From positions 496,001 through 560,000 of the forward strand of contig JAHLKG010000021.1 in NCBI GenBank assembly GCA_025526995.1: 64,000 bases of DNA, written 5' to 3'. The notes under the pieces are model-generated. The model searched no databases. It was not told the origin of the DNA and saw only the letters and a list, made by a program, of their open reading frames with translations. Origin of the DNA: Powellomyces hirtus. Lineage: Eukaryota > Chytridiomycota > Chytridiomycetes > Spizellomycetales > Powellomycetaceae. Of this stretch, positions 21,188-30,145 are shown one piece after another. The position numbers and the translations under genes are program-made. The stretch's first letter is position 1; each line of letters opens with the position of its first letter.

Positions 21188-24100
21188 ATGGCTGGCGACT
21201 CTGACATCCGAGTGTCCATTGAGAGGTTCACTGGGGAGAACTTTCACCTTTGGAAGTTGAAAATGAAGATGCTGTTGATTGAGAAGGGACTTTGGGATGC
21301 CATTGACATCAAGGACGGCTCTGGAACTGCCAAGGCCACCAACACAGCATCAGACGACTGGATACGTCGAGATGAGAGAGCTCTGGCTCTGCTGATCATG
21401 TCTTTGAATGATGAGCAATTGATGCATGTTCATGAGGCCGAATCCGCCCTTGAAGCATGGGAAAAGCTGAGGGAGGTGCATGAGAAGAAGGGGGTTGCCA
21501 ACAGACACTTCCTGAGACGTCGGTTCCTCACTGTGACAATGGACCTAACTGATTCCATGACCATCCACATCAACAAGATCAAGAGGATGACCCAGGAACT
21601 TGCAGCCATCGGAGCTCCCGTTTCTGAGGAGGACCATGTGTTCTCCTTGCTCTCTTCCCTTCCAGAAGCCTTTGACACCCTTGTGATGACTCTGGAGTCG
21701 ACCAGTGAGAAGCTGGACTTGGCTTTTGTGACATCCAGGCTGTTGCAGGAGGAAATGAGGCGTGCAGATGGAAAGAAGAACTCTGGAAAGGCAGCAAAAG
21801 CCTTCTTCACACAAGCTGACACCAAAGGGAATGCTCAGAAGACCAACAAGGCTGGGGGAAAGCCAGATTGGAAGAAGGAGGCAGTCCGTCACTACTGCAA
21901 CAAGAAGGGCCACATCAAGAAGGAATGCCACAAGAGGGCAGCAGACGAGAAGAAGGGCCTAAACCAGGCCAACTCGACTCAACAGATGCCTGGAGGCTTT
22001 GCTTTCACCACCATTGGAACTCAGATGCCATCCCTGACATCCGACACTTGGATTTTGGACTCAGGAGCCTCTCAGCACATGACTGGCCGCAGAGAGCTGT
22101 TTGGGGACTATGAGAAGATGTCTCCTGTCGCCATTGAGATGGCAGACAATCACACATTGGAAGCTGTGGGGCATGGAACGCTTCACACATGGGTGATCAA
22201 CACAGAGGGGAAGACAGTGCCCCTGCAAATCCAGAACTGCTGGCACGTCCCCAAGATGACCAAGAACCTCCTATCACTGGCTCGCCTTGCCAAAGCTGGA
22301 GCTTGTTTTGAAGTGGGACCACAGGCTGCTCGGATCATTGCAAAGGATGGGACGGCTTTCCTTGCCAAAGAGAACCAATTTGTCTACACATTCGAGACAA
22401 CACATGGGCAGGCAAATGCTGGGATTGCCCACAATGTTGGAAGGGACACAACAAGTCAGGACTTGTCCCTATGGCATCAGAGACTCGGCCATTTGAACGT
22501 TGCAGACATTGGAAGGCTCACCAAGCTTGCCAAGGGCGTTCAAACCAGTGGGAGCTTGAGCATTTGTGACACTTGTGCACTCAGCAAAGCAAGCAGAGCG
22601 CCATTCCCCAAGGCACAGGCCTCCAGAGCATCAGAGAAGCTGGGATTGATCCACACAGATGCCTGGGGACCAGTTGAACCACCCACAATCACTGGATATC
22701 GCTATTTCGTCACATTCATTGATGACAAGACGAGATATTTCCATGTTTGCCTTATGAAGACCAAGGGAGAAGTTGCTAGGCACTATCAGGAGCTGGAAGC
22801 AGCACTCGTCCCCCTACATGGAAAGCAGATCAAAGCTATCAGATCCGACCCAGGAGGCGAGTACATGAGCAACTTGCTAAGGGACCACTTCAAGGAGAAG
22901 GGCACACAGCATCAGAGGAGTTCAGTAAATACTCCACAGCAAAATGGTGTTGCTGAACGAGCCAACCGTACCCTTGTGGAGATGGGGAGATGTTTGTTGA
23001 AGCAGTCAGGCTTGGACAAGCGTTTCTGGGGAGAAGCAATCATGACAGCAGTCTATCTGAGGAACAGATCTCCCACTGTTGCATGCCCCAAGATGCCTTA
23101 TGAGATGTTCCATGGTATCCCACCATCTCTGGGATATTTGAGGACGTTTGGATGCATTGCCTATGCCTACATTCAACCCAACAAGCGCCAGAAGCTGGAT
23201 GATGCTGCCGTCAAGTGCATCATGCTGGGGTATAGCTCCCACAGCAAGGAATACCGGCTTATGGACATACAGACTAAGAAGATCCTGTTCTCCAGAAGTG
23301 TCAAATTCGATGAGAAGAGCTTCATTCCATCCCTCCAGTCTGCTCAGACGCCCCAAGTGCCTGCTGAGAGCCTGGAAGTGGGAATTGGGCCTGAAATGAA
23401 GCTGCAGGATGTCAGTGACGAGCTGCAGGATGTCAGTGACGAGCTGCAGGAGGTCAGTGACGACTCTGAGGACACAGCCATGTCAGAGGGAGAGGAGAAC
23501 ATGAGGGAACGGACCCCTGAGCCGTCCTCTGACTATGAGAGTGCTGCAGAGCCTTCTCCAACCCCCAAAAGACTCAGGAAGCCGCCAGGAGAGTGGTGGA
23601 AGGCTTCAAGCAACGCTGCAAACGTTGCTGCAGTTGCCTATGCTGTCTCCTTTGTCTCAAACAAGCCCACAAGCTACAAGGAGAGCCAGACCATGCCAGA
23701 TGCTTCACAATGGCGTCAGGCTGCTCAGGAAGAGATGGATGCTCTTGCCAAGAATGGGACATGGCAACTTGTGGATCTGCCAACGGGCAGAAAAGCTATT
23801 GGATGCAAGTGGGTCTTCAAACGAAAGCTGAAGGACACAGGAGAGCTTGACAGATACAAGGCAAGACTTGTTGCCAAGGGATTCTCTCAGAGAGAGGGAT
23901 TGGACTATCAGGAGACGTTTGCTCCTGTTGCCAAGTTTGGTCCCATGAGACTGCTGTTCTCCATTATTGCCACAGACGACTTGGAAGCACATCAGATGGA
24001 CGTGAAGACAGCATTCTTGCAAGGGGATCTGGACTATGTGATCTACATGCGCCAACCGGAGGGCTTTGAGGATTCCAAGCATCCTGGACGGGTCTGCAAG

Positions 24101-25240
24101 CTTGGGAGACCCCTGTACGGCCTCAAGCAATCAGCAAGGCGCTTCAACCACAAGATAGACCACAAACTGAAGTCTATGGGCTTTGTGCAGTCGACTGCAG
24201 AGCCTTGCATGTACTACAGGAGTCAGAATGGGACAACAGAGTACATTCTGATCTATGTGGACGACCTCATTGTGGCCTCATCAAGCAAGGAACAGCTGGG
24301 GGATGTCAAGAAGGAGCTGAGGCGAGCTTTTGAGATGACAGACCTTGGAGAGCTGAATTACTTCCTTGGGATTCACATCAGACGGAGCAGAAGCACCCGC
24401 ACCATCTGGTTGTCTCAGAAGAAGTATGTTGAAGAGGTCGTTTCGAAATTCAACATGGGAGATCCCAAGGTTCATGCCACGCCTATGGAACATGGACTGC
24501 ACCTCAGAAACAACATGGCACCTCAGAATGAGACGGATGAGCTGGAGATGAACTCTGTGCCATACAGGAATGCAGTGGGCAGTTTGATCTATGCCATGCT
24601 AGGAACACGCCCTGACATTGCTGCTGCAGTTGGAATTGTGTCCAAGTACCTTGCAAAGCCTGGAAAGGAGCATTGGAATGCTGCCAAGCGGATCATCAGA
24701 TACCTGAAGGGCACAAGCGAACTTGGAATCCTTCTGGGAGGCAAAGAGAATGTCTCTGAGCCTAGGAAGCTGGTTGGATACTCGGATTCCGACTATGCTG
24801 GATGTTTGGACACAAGGAGATCAACCACTGGATTCATCTTCATGTTCAACGGGCCTATCACCTGGCAATCCAAGCGGCAGACCACTGTCGCTCTTTCAAG
24901 CACGGAAGCAGAGTACATGGCACTAGCCCAGTGCACCAAGGAAGCTGTTTGGCTTCGTCTGCTTGCAGGGGAGCTCGGATTCAAGCAGGATGGACCCACA
25001 ATGCTCTTTGAGGACAACCAGGGTGCCATTGCTCTTGCTAAGAACCCGACATTGCATGCCAGCACCAAACACATTGAAGCGAGGTACCACTTTATCAGAG
25101 AAGCACTAGGACGCTTGGAGATTGCATTAGAGTATCTCTCGACTCAGGACATGGTTGCAGACATCTTGACAAAACCACTGGCTAGGGATCAGTTCTTGAA
25201 ACTGAGGGACGCCTGTTGGATCACAAAACATGTTTCGTGA
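21188..25240 (+). CDS. Copia-2 gag-pol polyprotein, intact
   Basis: A single frame of about 1350 residues from ATG 21188 (an upstream in-frame ATG at 21167 is possible) to TGA 25238-25240. Order: gag with FTGENFHLWKLKM; zinc knuckle near 21890-21930 in which the first Cys is Arg (RHYCNKKGH); protease with LDSGASQHM near 22057; integrase zinc motif (WHQRLGHLN, CDTC) near 22470-22580; catalytic Asp in HTDAWGP (about 22657), Asp in RSDPGGEY (about 22850) and Glu in NGVAERAN (about 22950); RT with YVDD near 24255; RNase H with SSTEAEYMAL and EDNQGAI. A ten-residue VSDELQ-type motif is repeated three times near 23400-23465. No chromodomain. All catalytic residues seen are present, so activity is plausible. 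Confidence 0.95.
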   Translation: MAGDSDIRVSIERFTGENFHLWKLKMKMLLIEKGLWDAIDIKDGSGTAKATNTASDDWIRRDERALALLIMSLNDEQLMHVHEAESALEAWEKLREVHEKKGVANRHFLRRRFLTVTMDLTDSMTIHINKIKRMTQELAAIGAPVSEEDHVFSLLSSLPEAFDTLVMTLESTSEKLDLAFVTSRLLQEEMRRADGKKNSGKAAKAFFTQADTKGNAQKTNKAGGKPDWKKEAVRHYCNKKGHIKKECHKRAADEKKGLNQANSTQQMPGGFAFTTIGTQMPSLTSDTWILDSGASQHMTGRRELFGDYEKMSPVAIEMADNHTLEAVGHGTLHTWVINTEGKTVPLQIQNCWHVPKMTKNLLSLARLAKAGACFEVGPQAARIIAKDGTAFLAKENQFVYTFETTHGQANAGIAHNVGRDTTSQDLSLWHQRLGHLNVADIGRLTKLAKGVQTSGSLSICDTCALSKASRAPFPKAQASRASEKLGLIHTDAWGPVEPPTITGYRYFVTFIDDKTRYFHVCLMKTKGEVARHYQELEAALVPLHGKQIKAIRSDPGGEYMSNLLRDHFKEKGTQHQRSSVNTPQQNGVAERANRTLVEMGRCLLKQSGLDKRFWGEAIMTAVYLRNRSPTVACPKMPYEMFHGIPPSLGYLRTFGCIAYAYIQPNKRQKLDDAAVKCIMLGYSSHSKEYRLMDIQTKKILFSRSVKFDEKSFIPSLQSAQTPQVPAESLEVGIGPEMKLQDVSDELQDVSDELQEVSDDSEDTAMSEGEENMRERTPEPSSDYESAAEPSPTPKRLRKPPGEWWKASSNAANVAAVAYAVSFVSNKPTSYKESQTMPDASQWRQAAQEEMDALAKNGTWQLVDLPTGRKAIGCKWVFKRKLKDTGELDRYKARLVAKGFSQREGLDYQETFAPVAKFGPMRLLFSIIATDDLEAHQMDVKTAFLQGDLDYVIYMRQPEGFEDSKHPGRVCKLGRPLYGLKQSARRFNHKIDHKLKSMGFVQSTAEPCMYYRSQNGTTEYILIYVDDLIVASSSKEQLGDVKKELRRAFEMTDLGELNYFLGIHIRRSRSTRTIWLSQKKYVEEVVSKFNMGDPKVHATPMEHGLHLRNNMAPQNETDELEMNSVPYRNAVGSLIYAMLGTRPDIAAAVGIVSKYLAKPGKEHWNAAKRIIRYLKGTSELGILLGGKENVSEPRKLVGYSDSDYAGCLDTRRSTTGFIFMFNGPITWQSKRQTTVALSSTEAEYMALAQCTKEAVWLRLLAGELGFKQDGPTMLFEDNQGAIALAKNPTLHASTKHIEARYHFIREALGRLEIALEYLSTQDMVADILTKPLARDQFLKLRDACWITKHVS

Positions 25241-25247
25241 GTGGGAG

Positions 25248-25746
25248 TGTTGGAATCTACCTGTGGGCGCCTCTGGGAGGACTTAGAGCACACGGGACAT
25301 GTGGGAGGACATCCACTTGTGTCTAGAATGGTCTGGAATGGCCCAGAATGGTCTAGAACGATCCAGAATAGCTGGAGAGGGCCTTGGAAGGCCTAGAACA
25401 CGTCTGGAGCGCTGATAGAAGCGCCAAGAAAAGGCAAAAAGACACCCTGTGATTGGGAACAAACTAGGCCAGGGCAGGGCCGTCTTGGCCAAGCTAGGGC
25501 ACAGTTAGATTGTCACTACACATGTACTATGATCCAAATTGTTATAAAAGGACGCCCTCTGGGCATCCCCAACCAATATAATAACAGTCCAACACACTCT
25601 ACTTGTCTAGTACACTCTGCCAAACACTAAAGGCGACCTTCCCTACCTTGGGAAGCACCTTCAGACCCTCTGCAAGTCTTGACAACAACCTAGCAACCTA
25701 TCTGGTATGCTGAGTTCCTGTTTGTAGATGTCAAGACGTCTCAACA
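25248..25746 (+). repeat. Copia-2 3' LTR
   Basis: 499 bp, about 98% identical to 20410-20908; two compensating single-base indels keep the length equal. Confidence 0.93.
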
Positions 25747-28266
25747 GTTTCCACCGATGCAGAGGCTGGAATTTGATGTTCCCCGTAGCAAAGAACGCGC
25801 TTTGCAGCTTGCAGATGTTGAGGCAAAGGGTTGCTTGCGAGGCAAGAAAGCATACTGACCGCGACAGCGATGTCAGGGCGCGTGCATATCATCAGGTACA
25901 TGAGAGAACCAACAATTTCGCAATATTCTCCTTCTTGCGGGTTAGGTGAAGTCTTTGTATTTTCGACTTTGTAGGGTTTGAGCTTGGTCTGGTCCATCGG
26001 AGTATTGACGGGTTTGCAGTCTTGCATACCAAAATGCTCAAGGATGTCATTTACATATGACTCTTGATCGAGGTAGATGACGTGCCATGAGTAATTTTGT
26101 CGAACTCTCATTCCAAGGTAGTGGTTGAACTCGCCTAGGTCTGTCATGTTGAACTTGTTGTGCAGGGATGCCTTGATTGACGAGATTTCCAATTCGTTCT
26201 TTGCGAAAATGAGGCGATCGTTGACATAGATAGAGATGTAAGGTGATGAGTCACTTTCAGGTAGAGTTCTGATGTAAACGGCATTGTCATTTGCCAGGCG
26301 CTTGAATCCCAAGGAGGTCAGCTCCTTGTGAAGTAGGGAGTACCATTCGCACGGGGCTTGTTTCAGATTGTAAAGGGCTTTTCGGAGTCAAAGGATGGTC
26401 CCGGGCGGAAAGCCAGAGCCTTCAGGGGCATAGATTAGGATGGTCTCAGTAACAATCCCATTCAGGAATGTGGTTACTACATCCATTTGATGGCATTTCA
26501 AGCCTAGACTGGCGGCGAGAGCAAGGAGGACGCGTTGGGTAGCTATCTTGGCAACCGGAGCGTAGGTTTCGTTATAGTCGATACCGTAGCGTTGTTCGAA
26601 GCCTTTCACTACAAGCCGCGCCTTGTATCGTTGGGGTTGACCATTCAGGTCTCGCTTAATCTTGAATACCCATTTGGTGCGGATGGGCCGTTGATTGTGC
26701 GGTAAGGATTTGGGGTTGATGACTTCCCATGTTTCATTGGTATGAAGGGACTTCAATTCTGCATTTATGGCCTCGGTCCACTTCGGTGCATCATCTGATG
26801 AGAGCGCTTGTTTGTAGGTTTGGGGTTCTTCGGTACTTGCACCCAAAAGAGCGATCGCTGTCTTCTTGTTAATGTAGTCAGCAAATACCGTCAAATGATT
26901 GACATTTTTGGTCGGTTCCCATGTATTATCTTTGTCTTCGAATCCCAGCCATTTGCAGAGGAATTCAGGGCCTTCCGGGCCATCATGTGAGTCGAGAGTC
27001 TCTTTGACTTCATAGAGTTCTTCAGGCGGGATGTAGTGTTTTGCGAGTTCGAGTACTGAAGTTTTGTCAAACGTTACATCGCAAGAAATGACTATTTCTT
27101 GACGGTTGTCATCCCAACAGCGGTAAGCGCCGTCAAATTCGTAACCGATGAGCTTGAGACGTGTGGCGCGCGGTGCCCACTTCGAGGCTTGTTTTCTCTT
27201 GACAAGATGCACAAAGGCATCGGCCCAAATCACACGAAGGTGAGAAAGTGAGGGCTCTTCGCCGTAAAGCCTTTCGTACGGTGAGATGTTGTTATTGGAC
27301 TTGTGGGGGAGGCAATTCCGTAAGTAGACTGATGTAGTCGCTAACTCGGTCCAGAGTTGTTTTGGGATGCCGTATGAGTGTTCCAATGAACAAATGGTGT
27401 CGAACAGGGTGAGGTTGAACCTTTCAGCTACACTGTTGGACTGTGGGGAATCTGCAGCGGTGAGTTCGTGCAGGATGCCCTTTTTCGAAATGAATTCTTT
27501 CAGATCGTGATTGACAAACTCCCCCCCTCGATCGGAATGAAGTCGTCTGACCCTTTCGTTGGTCTGTTTTTCGATGAAATTGATGAATTCAATCAATTTT
27601 GCAGTAGATTCGCTCTTCGCCTTCAAGAAGAAGATCCATGTGAAGTGTGAATAGTCATCAATCACAACGAGGGCATATTTCTCATTGCCAACCGCGGGTA
27701 TGTGCGGGCCGTTAAGGTCAAAATGTAGGCAATCGAGTGGCGTCTTAGACCGTGTCATCGTACCATTGAATGGTGAGCGCTTGTGCTTACCAAACTGGCC
27801 ACCCTTGCAGACTTTGTTGGTCATAGGGAGCTTGAGTTTCTTCATGATATGGGCGCCAGGATGGCCCAAACAGTGATGCCAGAGGGTTCCTTCATTGACA
27901 AGGGAAGAGGGACCAGAACAAGCCCCAGAAGAGGCCAACGAAGCGGCAGGGGGTCCGGCCGCCCCATCAGGGGCAGCCAGACCCCCAGGCGGCGCCACAA
28001 CGGAAACCGTCACTAAAGCCGGGGGCCCGGCCTCCACAGCCGGAGATGGCCCCCCCCCCCCCCCCCCGCACGCCACCGATGTGGCTGGGGCTGACGGTCC
28101 CGGATGAGGGGCAGTCAGCCCCAAAACTGAAGCGGACGGGTGTGATAGGGCCGTGGCTGTGGCTTGAATCGATGTTCCGGACATGTTTGTCATTACATTG
28201 GACACGTTTGTCCATTTCTTCAATTCGGTAGATGTATTTTCCGACGCGTGTGTCGGTGAGCTCGAC
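25747..28266 (-). pseudogene. Copia-1 fragment: integrase, chromodomain, RT, part of RNase H
   Basis: This is colinear with about 37110-39700 of the full Copia-1 on the opposite strand. It starts inside the protease-integrase spacer (cut by the Gypsy-1 LTR at 28267), continues through integrase (WHHCLGHPG), chromodomain (FLCKWLGF, near 26940) and RT, and ends in RNase H at the Copia-2 LTR. A TGA at 26390-26388 replaces CGA of the full copy. The RT box reads YVND rather than YVDD. The spacer here has a run of about 16 C (28050-28068). Confidence 0.9.
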
Positions 28267-28541
28267 TGTAATAATACTAGGTCCGCTGCCAGAGTCTAGT
28301 CTTCTATTCGGGAATTCCCTATGTTTAATTCTACTGTAAGATCCCCAAGTCCTTCCTACGCCCGCGTCGGAGTATTCCTACATTTCTTCTGGGCCGCGGA
28401 GCGGTCCCAGTCACGTGATGGCCATCCGTGGCCATCCCTAAGGTCTAGTACCCTTTGGGGTGCTGACGCTAGCGTCCCTCTCGCGCGGGGCTCTTCTTGA
28501 CGCGTGTCTAGGCTTAGGCTGGCGAGCCACGCCTTATTACA
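28267..28541 (-). repeat. Gypsy-1 3' LTR
   Basis: 275 bp, read on the minus strand TGTAATAAGG...TATTATTACA, with AAGGGGGG immediately before its start. It matches 41094-41368 and 1-247. Confidence 0.92.
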
Positions 28542-28957
28542 CCCCCCTTAGATTTGCGACTATCTCATAGGCTTGAATCTCTTCAGCGAGGCGAGGCTTG
28601 CCTAAGCCGGACGGCTGCAGGGTAATGAAGGTTGACGTGGTCGTGGGAATATAGGGCCAGTGAAGCAACCCTGGTGCAAGTCACGTCACGGTAGCCTCCA
28701 CCGGGTAGTCTCCGCCCTCCGTAGGGCGCGAATTCGTCAAAAAGCCTGTTTTCTCTTTGCAGGGGCCCTAAATGACTCACGACTAGTTTCCTCCATGCAA
28801 AATCTGATAAGTAACATCTGCTGCGCTTTGTAGGGAATGAAACACTGACACCTGAAATGCTGAGCATTCCCAGCCAGGACGAGCCTTCAAAAGGCGCTGC
28901 TTGCTAAGTTCCCCATCGCTTTCTTTCTTCCTTCCGTAACGGACAACAGAAACAACA
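28542..28957 (+). promoter_or_regulatory. Polypurine tract and upstream region of the antisense zinc-finger gene
   Basis: The first eight bases are the polypurine tract of Gypsy-1. The rest, between the LTR and the ATG at 28958, has no ORF of note. A pyrimidine-rich stretch (about 28917-28937) followed by an A/C-rich leader (ACAACAATGG) precedes the start, a layout usual for fungal promoters. Promoter role is inference. Confidence 0.4.
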
Positions 28958-29689
28958 ATGGACGTCGACCACAACAACTCTCCGTCCCCAAACACCACCA
29001 CCACCACCACCACGGCAAAACGCCGTAACACTCAACAGCTGCAGAAAGCAGCCGCGAAGAGGGTCCAGCTCGCCGGGGTGAGTGAAGTTTTGACTGTTCC
29101 CGTTGGTCACGGTAATCCCCTTACGCCGTCTCACAGGAGCCGACCGTCCACTACAATTCGACCCCGGAGGTCGAGGCCGCCGCCAGCACCTGCTGGAAAT
29201 GTGGCCTGCACAAGGGTGGCAAGATGTTCCTTGGGGAATGCCACCACATGATCTGTCGGCCATGTATCGTGGCCCTGGCCGACGCCACAGTACGTTCCCC
29301 ATTGTTATGAGGCTTCCCGGTGTCGTTTGGTACTCACTTCCTCTCTGTTCTTCCCTTCTGTAGGACACTGGCCCTCTGGGCCAGTTTGTGTGTGGACTCG
29401 GGCAGTGCGGGAGGACGCTGCACTTCGGTGCAATCCCAGTCTGTTGCGTCCATGACGCCTGCCCCTCTGCTGTGGCGGACCTCCGTTGGCTCCCCTGCAC
29501 CCATGTCAACTGCGTGGCACTAATTTGCGTGTAAGTCATCTCTTCTCGTCGATTGTACGCTTACCTTACCGGCTGGTCCATTTCTTCCGTAGCAAAATGA
29601 ACACTGCGAATTTTACGCCGCTACGATGCGGCATGGGGGAGCGCTGCCTTGGGGCAAAATGCCTCTTCTCCTTCACCTGCACCAACTAG
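28958..29689 (+). CDS. Antisense RING-like zinc-finger gene inside Gypsy-1
   Basis: Four exons give 178 residues: 28958-29077, 29137-29289, 29364-29530 and 29593-29689. Introns of 59, 74 and 62 nt have donors GTGAGT, GTACGT and GTAAGT and acceptors CACAG, TGTAG and CGTAG, and the frame is kept. The N-terminus is polar with a run of seven Thr and a basic stretch (AKRRN). Then comes a RING pattern C-x2-C-x12-C-x-H-x2-C-x2-C-x17-C-x4-C (CWKC, CHHMICRPC), followed by further Cys clusters (VCCVHDAC, PCTHVNC) to the C-terminus. RING domains usually bind E2 enzymes in ubiquitin transfer, but no function is shown here. It lies between pol and the 3' LTR, opposite to pol. The last exon frame is the least certain. 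Confidence 0.65.
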
Positions 29690-30145
29690 TTAGCTCCCCC
29701 CCCCTTTTTCCACTTTTCTTGTACATAATTTCGCCCTTTTGCTGCCTTCGGGCCGTGAAATCAAATTCAGTACCAAAATCTCATCGCTGTACTTTCCTTC
29801 TCATTGCTGTGCTCTCTTGAGTTTTGTGGCATTTCCTATGCGCCAATATCACTCGGCTTCCTACCGGCTATGGGGCTCATGGTCGATGCCCGGCATTACC
29901 CTTCCCCGCAGGGGAAGACCGCCCGGCGGTCCCTTGGCCACCGTCCAACAATGCCGGCATCTCACCTAGTGAGGTCTACTGCCTTGCAGTCTTCGGCTCC
30001 TCGCCCAGGGATCCCGGCATCTCACCCAGTGAGGTATGCTGCCCAGCAGCCTTCGGCCATTGTCCAACGATGCCGGGACCTCGCACTATAATGTCCTCTA
30101 CCTCAAGTAGCATATCTCTTGTTAATTTACGGTACAGCTTGCTAT
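29690..30145 (-). other. Gypsy-1 3' non-coding region with short repeats
   Basis: No gene seen. Two to three imperfect copies of a unit of roughly 55-65 bases containing CCGGCATCTCACC and AGTGAGGT lie at about 29890-30075. The region separates the pol stop from the end of the antisense gene. Confidence 0.55.

Larger units (their letters stand above)
20410..25746 (+). mobile_element. Copia-2, structurally intact Ty1/copia element
   Basis: Two 499-bp LTRs (about nine visible differences, near 2%), a half-tRNA primer site directly after the 5' LTR (20909-20922), one uninterrupted polyprotein, and a purine run (GTGGGAG) before the 3' LTR. Flanks do not show a 5-bp duplication (GAGCA left, GTTTC right) and belong to different elements, Copia-3 on the left and Copia-1 on the right. 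The low LTR divergence makes it one of the youngest insertions here. Confidence 0.93.

Noticed and set aside
27895..28107. Pro/Ala/Gly-rich plus-strand frame near 28 kb.
   Set aside because: It is the reverse reading of the GC-rich Copia-1 spacer and contains a run of C; low complexity explains the openness.
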